Of a stretch of 64,000 nt of DNA, positions 62,610 through 64,000 are shown piece by piece. The stretch comes from Actinomycetales bacterium. GTDB lineage: Bacteria > Actinomycetota > Actinomycetes > Actinomycetales > Microbacteriaceae. Positions within the stretch are counted from its first letter, which is position 1. Each line of letters begins with the position of its first letter. The stretch is taken from assembly GCA_015655415.1 (NCBI GenBank), contig JAATFB010000020.1:1-64000 (forward strand). The letters run 5' to 3'. Made by a program: the position numbers and the translations under genes. The notes beneath the pieces are model-generated. The model was not told the DNA's origin and did not search any database. It saw nothing but the letters and a program-made list of their open reading frames with translations.

Positions 62610-63911
62610 ATGCAAGAGTTCAACCGGGGTCAGGGCATCGACCGCCGCACACTGCTGAAGGGCGTGGGAGTCGGGGCGCTCGGGTTGGGGGCGGTGCCGC
62701 TGCTGGCGGCATGCACCGGCACATCGGGCGGCGGCGGATCCTCTTCAGGCGGCAAGTCGCTCACGTTCGGGTCCAACGCCTCCGATCCCGTGCCGAAGAA
62801 GGCGTATGCCGCGTTCGTGGCGGCCTTCGAGAAGAAGTCCGGCGACAAGGTCAGGGTCAACACCGTCGACCACAACTCGTTCCAGAACAAGATCAACAAC
62901 TACCTTCAGGGCAGCCCGGACGACGCGTTCACGTGGTTCGCCGGCTACCGCATGCAGTACTACGCGAAGAAGGGGCTGGTCGCCGACGTCGACGACGTCT
63001 GGAAGAAGATCGGCCACAACTTCAGCGAGGGCCTCACGAAGGCGTCCACGGGAGAGGACGGCAAGAAGTACTTCGTGCCGAACTACAACTACCCGTGGGG
63101 GTTCTTCTATCGCAAGTCGTTCTGGGCCGAGAAGGGCTATCAGGTCCCGAAGACCCTCGACGACCTCGAGGCGCTCTGCAAGCAGATGCAGAGCGACGGC
63201 ATCATCCCCATCGAGTTCGCCGACAAGGACGCCTGGCCGGCCTGCGGCACCTTCGACTACATCAACATGCGCACCAATGGCTACCAGTTCCACATGGACC
63301 TGTGTGCGCACAAGGAGTCCTGGAACACCAAGAAGGTCCAGGACGTCTTCGACACGTGGAAGATCCTGCTGCCCTATCAGGACCCGGACGCCCTCGGCCT
63401 CACCTGGCAGGACGCCGCGCAGAAGCTAGGCGACAAGAAATCCGGCATGATGCTGCTCGGCGCCTTCATCACCCAGCAGTTCACGGACGCGACGGTGCTC
63501 GCCGACATCGACTTCTTCCCGTTCCCGACCATCGCGACGGAGGGCCAGGACGCGATCGAGGCGCCCATCGACGGCCTGATGCTGTCGAAGCGCGGCGGCT
63601 CGAACCAGGCCGCTCGCGACCTGCTGCAGTTCATGGGCACGGGGGCGGGCCAGGAGGCGTACTACTCGGTCGACAAGTCCAACATCATGACGGCGAAGGA
63701 TGCCGACACCTCCGGCTACAGCGCCTTCACCAAGAAGCTTGCCGGGTACATCGCCGACGCCAAGTCGATCAGCCAGTTCTTCGACCGCGACGCCCTTCCC
63801 GCGATGGCCTCCAACGTGCTCGAGCCGGCGATGCAGACGTTCATCAAGAACGGCACCATCGACCTCGCCAACATCGAGGCGCAGGCGAAGACGCTGTACG
63901 CGGCCGAGTAG
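62610..63911 (+). CDS. Sugar ABC transporter substrate-binding lipoprotein (family 1)
   Basis: Binding protein of 433 aa. A twin-arginine motif (DRRTLLKGVG) and a lipobox (LLAAC) predict Tat export and lipid anchoring. The mature part starts with a Gly/Ser linker and SLTFGSNASDPVPKKAYAAF. AAAGGAG precedes ATG 62610. It opens a sugar-uptake operon that continues beyond the window. The 276-bp upstream gap is AT-richer than average and should contain its promoter. Confidence 0.92.
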   Translation: MQEFNRGQGIDRRTLLKGVGVGALGLGAVPLLAACTGTSGGGGSSSGGKSLTFGSNASDPVPKKAYAAFVAAFEKKSGDKVRVNTVDHNSFQNKINNYLQGSPDDAFTWFAGYRMQYYAKKGLVADVDDVWKKIGHNFSEGLTKASTGEDGKKYFVPNYNYPWGFFYRKSFWAEKGYQVPKTLDDLEALCKQMQSDGIIPIEFADKDAWPACGTFDYINMRTNGYQFHMDLCAHKESWNTKKVQDVFDTWKILLPYQDPDALGLTWQDAAQKLGDKKSGMMLLGAFITQQFTDATVLADIDFFPFPTIATEGQDAIEAPIDGLMLSKRGGSNQAARDLLQFMGTGAGQEAYYSVDKSNIMTAKDADTSGYSAFTKKLAGYIADAKSISQFFDRDALPAMASNVLEPAMQTFIKNGTIDLANIEAQAKTLYAAE

Positions 63912-63929
63912 CCGCGAGGTCCTCTCGTC

Positions 63930-64000
63930 ATGGCGGTCACGACTGCAGACACGCAGCGGGCGGCCGCTCCCGGGCGCGGAGCTCCCTCCGTCCGGAAGCG
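63930..64000 (+). CDS. Start of a probable sugar ABC permease gene, truncated by the window
   Basis: ATG 63930 opens a frame (MAVTTADTQRAAAPGRGAP) to the end of the window. The hydrophilic N-terminus and place directly after a binding-protein gene fit a MalF-like permease. Too short for certainty. Confidence 0.5.
   Translation, partial: MAVTTADTQRAAAPGRGAPSVRK

Overview
This is a high-GC actinobacterial chromosome segment, most likely from the family Microbacteriaceae. The evidence is codon use that is almost always G/C-ending, frequent GTG starts and ATGA/GTGA overlaps, and actinobacterial families such as DUF5997, a DUF3516 helicase, an AfsR/SARP-type regulator, protein O-mannosyltransferase and Stealth. 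No rRNA, tRNA or CRISPR array was recognised. The genus is not established.

Layout. 1-2.7 kb: ribonucleotide reductase (3' part of nrdA, complete nrdB). NrdB has Phe at the radical-tyrosine position, as in class Ic enzymes, and the redox-active Cys tail of NrdA lies in a different frame from the body of the gene. 2.8-6.4 kb: an FMN reductase and a polar amino-acid ABC transporter whose binding-protein gene has an in-frame amber codon. 6.4-12.8 kb: an arabinoside-use locus with a GH51 arabinofuranosidase, a divergent binding protein with two permeases, and a convergent LacI regulator. 12.8-20 kb: ppc and hrpA, separated by a degenerate 17-bp-period repeat; hrpA carries an in-frame repetitive insertion. 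20-34.5 kb: mixed housekeeping genes (AzlCD, three aldo/keto reductases of which one has an in-frame ochre, Stealth phosphotransferase, cyclic-nucleotide-type phosphodiesterase, MerR, a RecB-like nuclease/helicase, glutathione peroxidase, M18 aminopeptidase, DUF5997).

34.7-46.5 kb is a lower-GC integrative island of about 11.8 kb. It has a serine recombinase at its right end and is bounded by a 7-bp direct repeat; the right copy overlaps the ribosome binding site of a chromosomal LysR-type substrate-binding gene. Its core is a nine-gene minus-strand operon (44087 down to 35604) in which every junction overlaps. In order it encodes two dCTP-deaminase-like proteins with complementary active-site losses, a SAM methyltransferase, a fused P-loop kinase/cytidine deaminase, a Nudix hydrolase, a NAGPA-type phosphodiester glycosidase-like protein, a GT2 glycosyltransferase, an MFS exporter and an MDR dehydrogenase. 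A TetR regulator resembling butyrolactone receptors follows. I know of no named system with this composition. A nucleotide-derived exported small molecule, or a nucleotide-based defence, are the two readings I consider; both are inference.

46.5-64 kb returns to the core genome: DUF3516 helicase, HxlR with azoreductase, a DrrAB-like ABC exporter preceded by four 11-bp direct repeats, a flavin monooxygenase, a large AfsR-like regulator, CoA-binding protein with MetY, protein mannosyltransferase, RsmI, and the start of a second sugar ABC operon that runs off the window. Four reading-frame breaks (nrdA tail, amino-acid binding protein, one aldo/keto reductase, one island gene) could be real or sequence errors.
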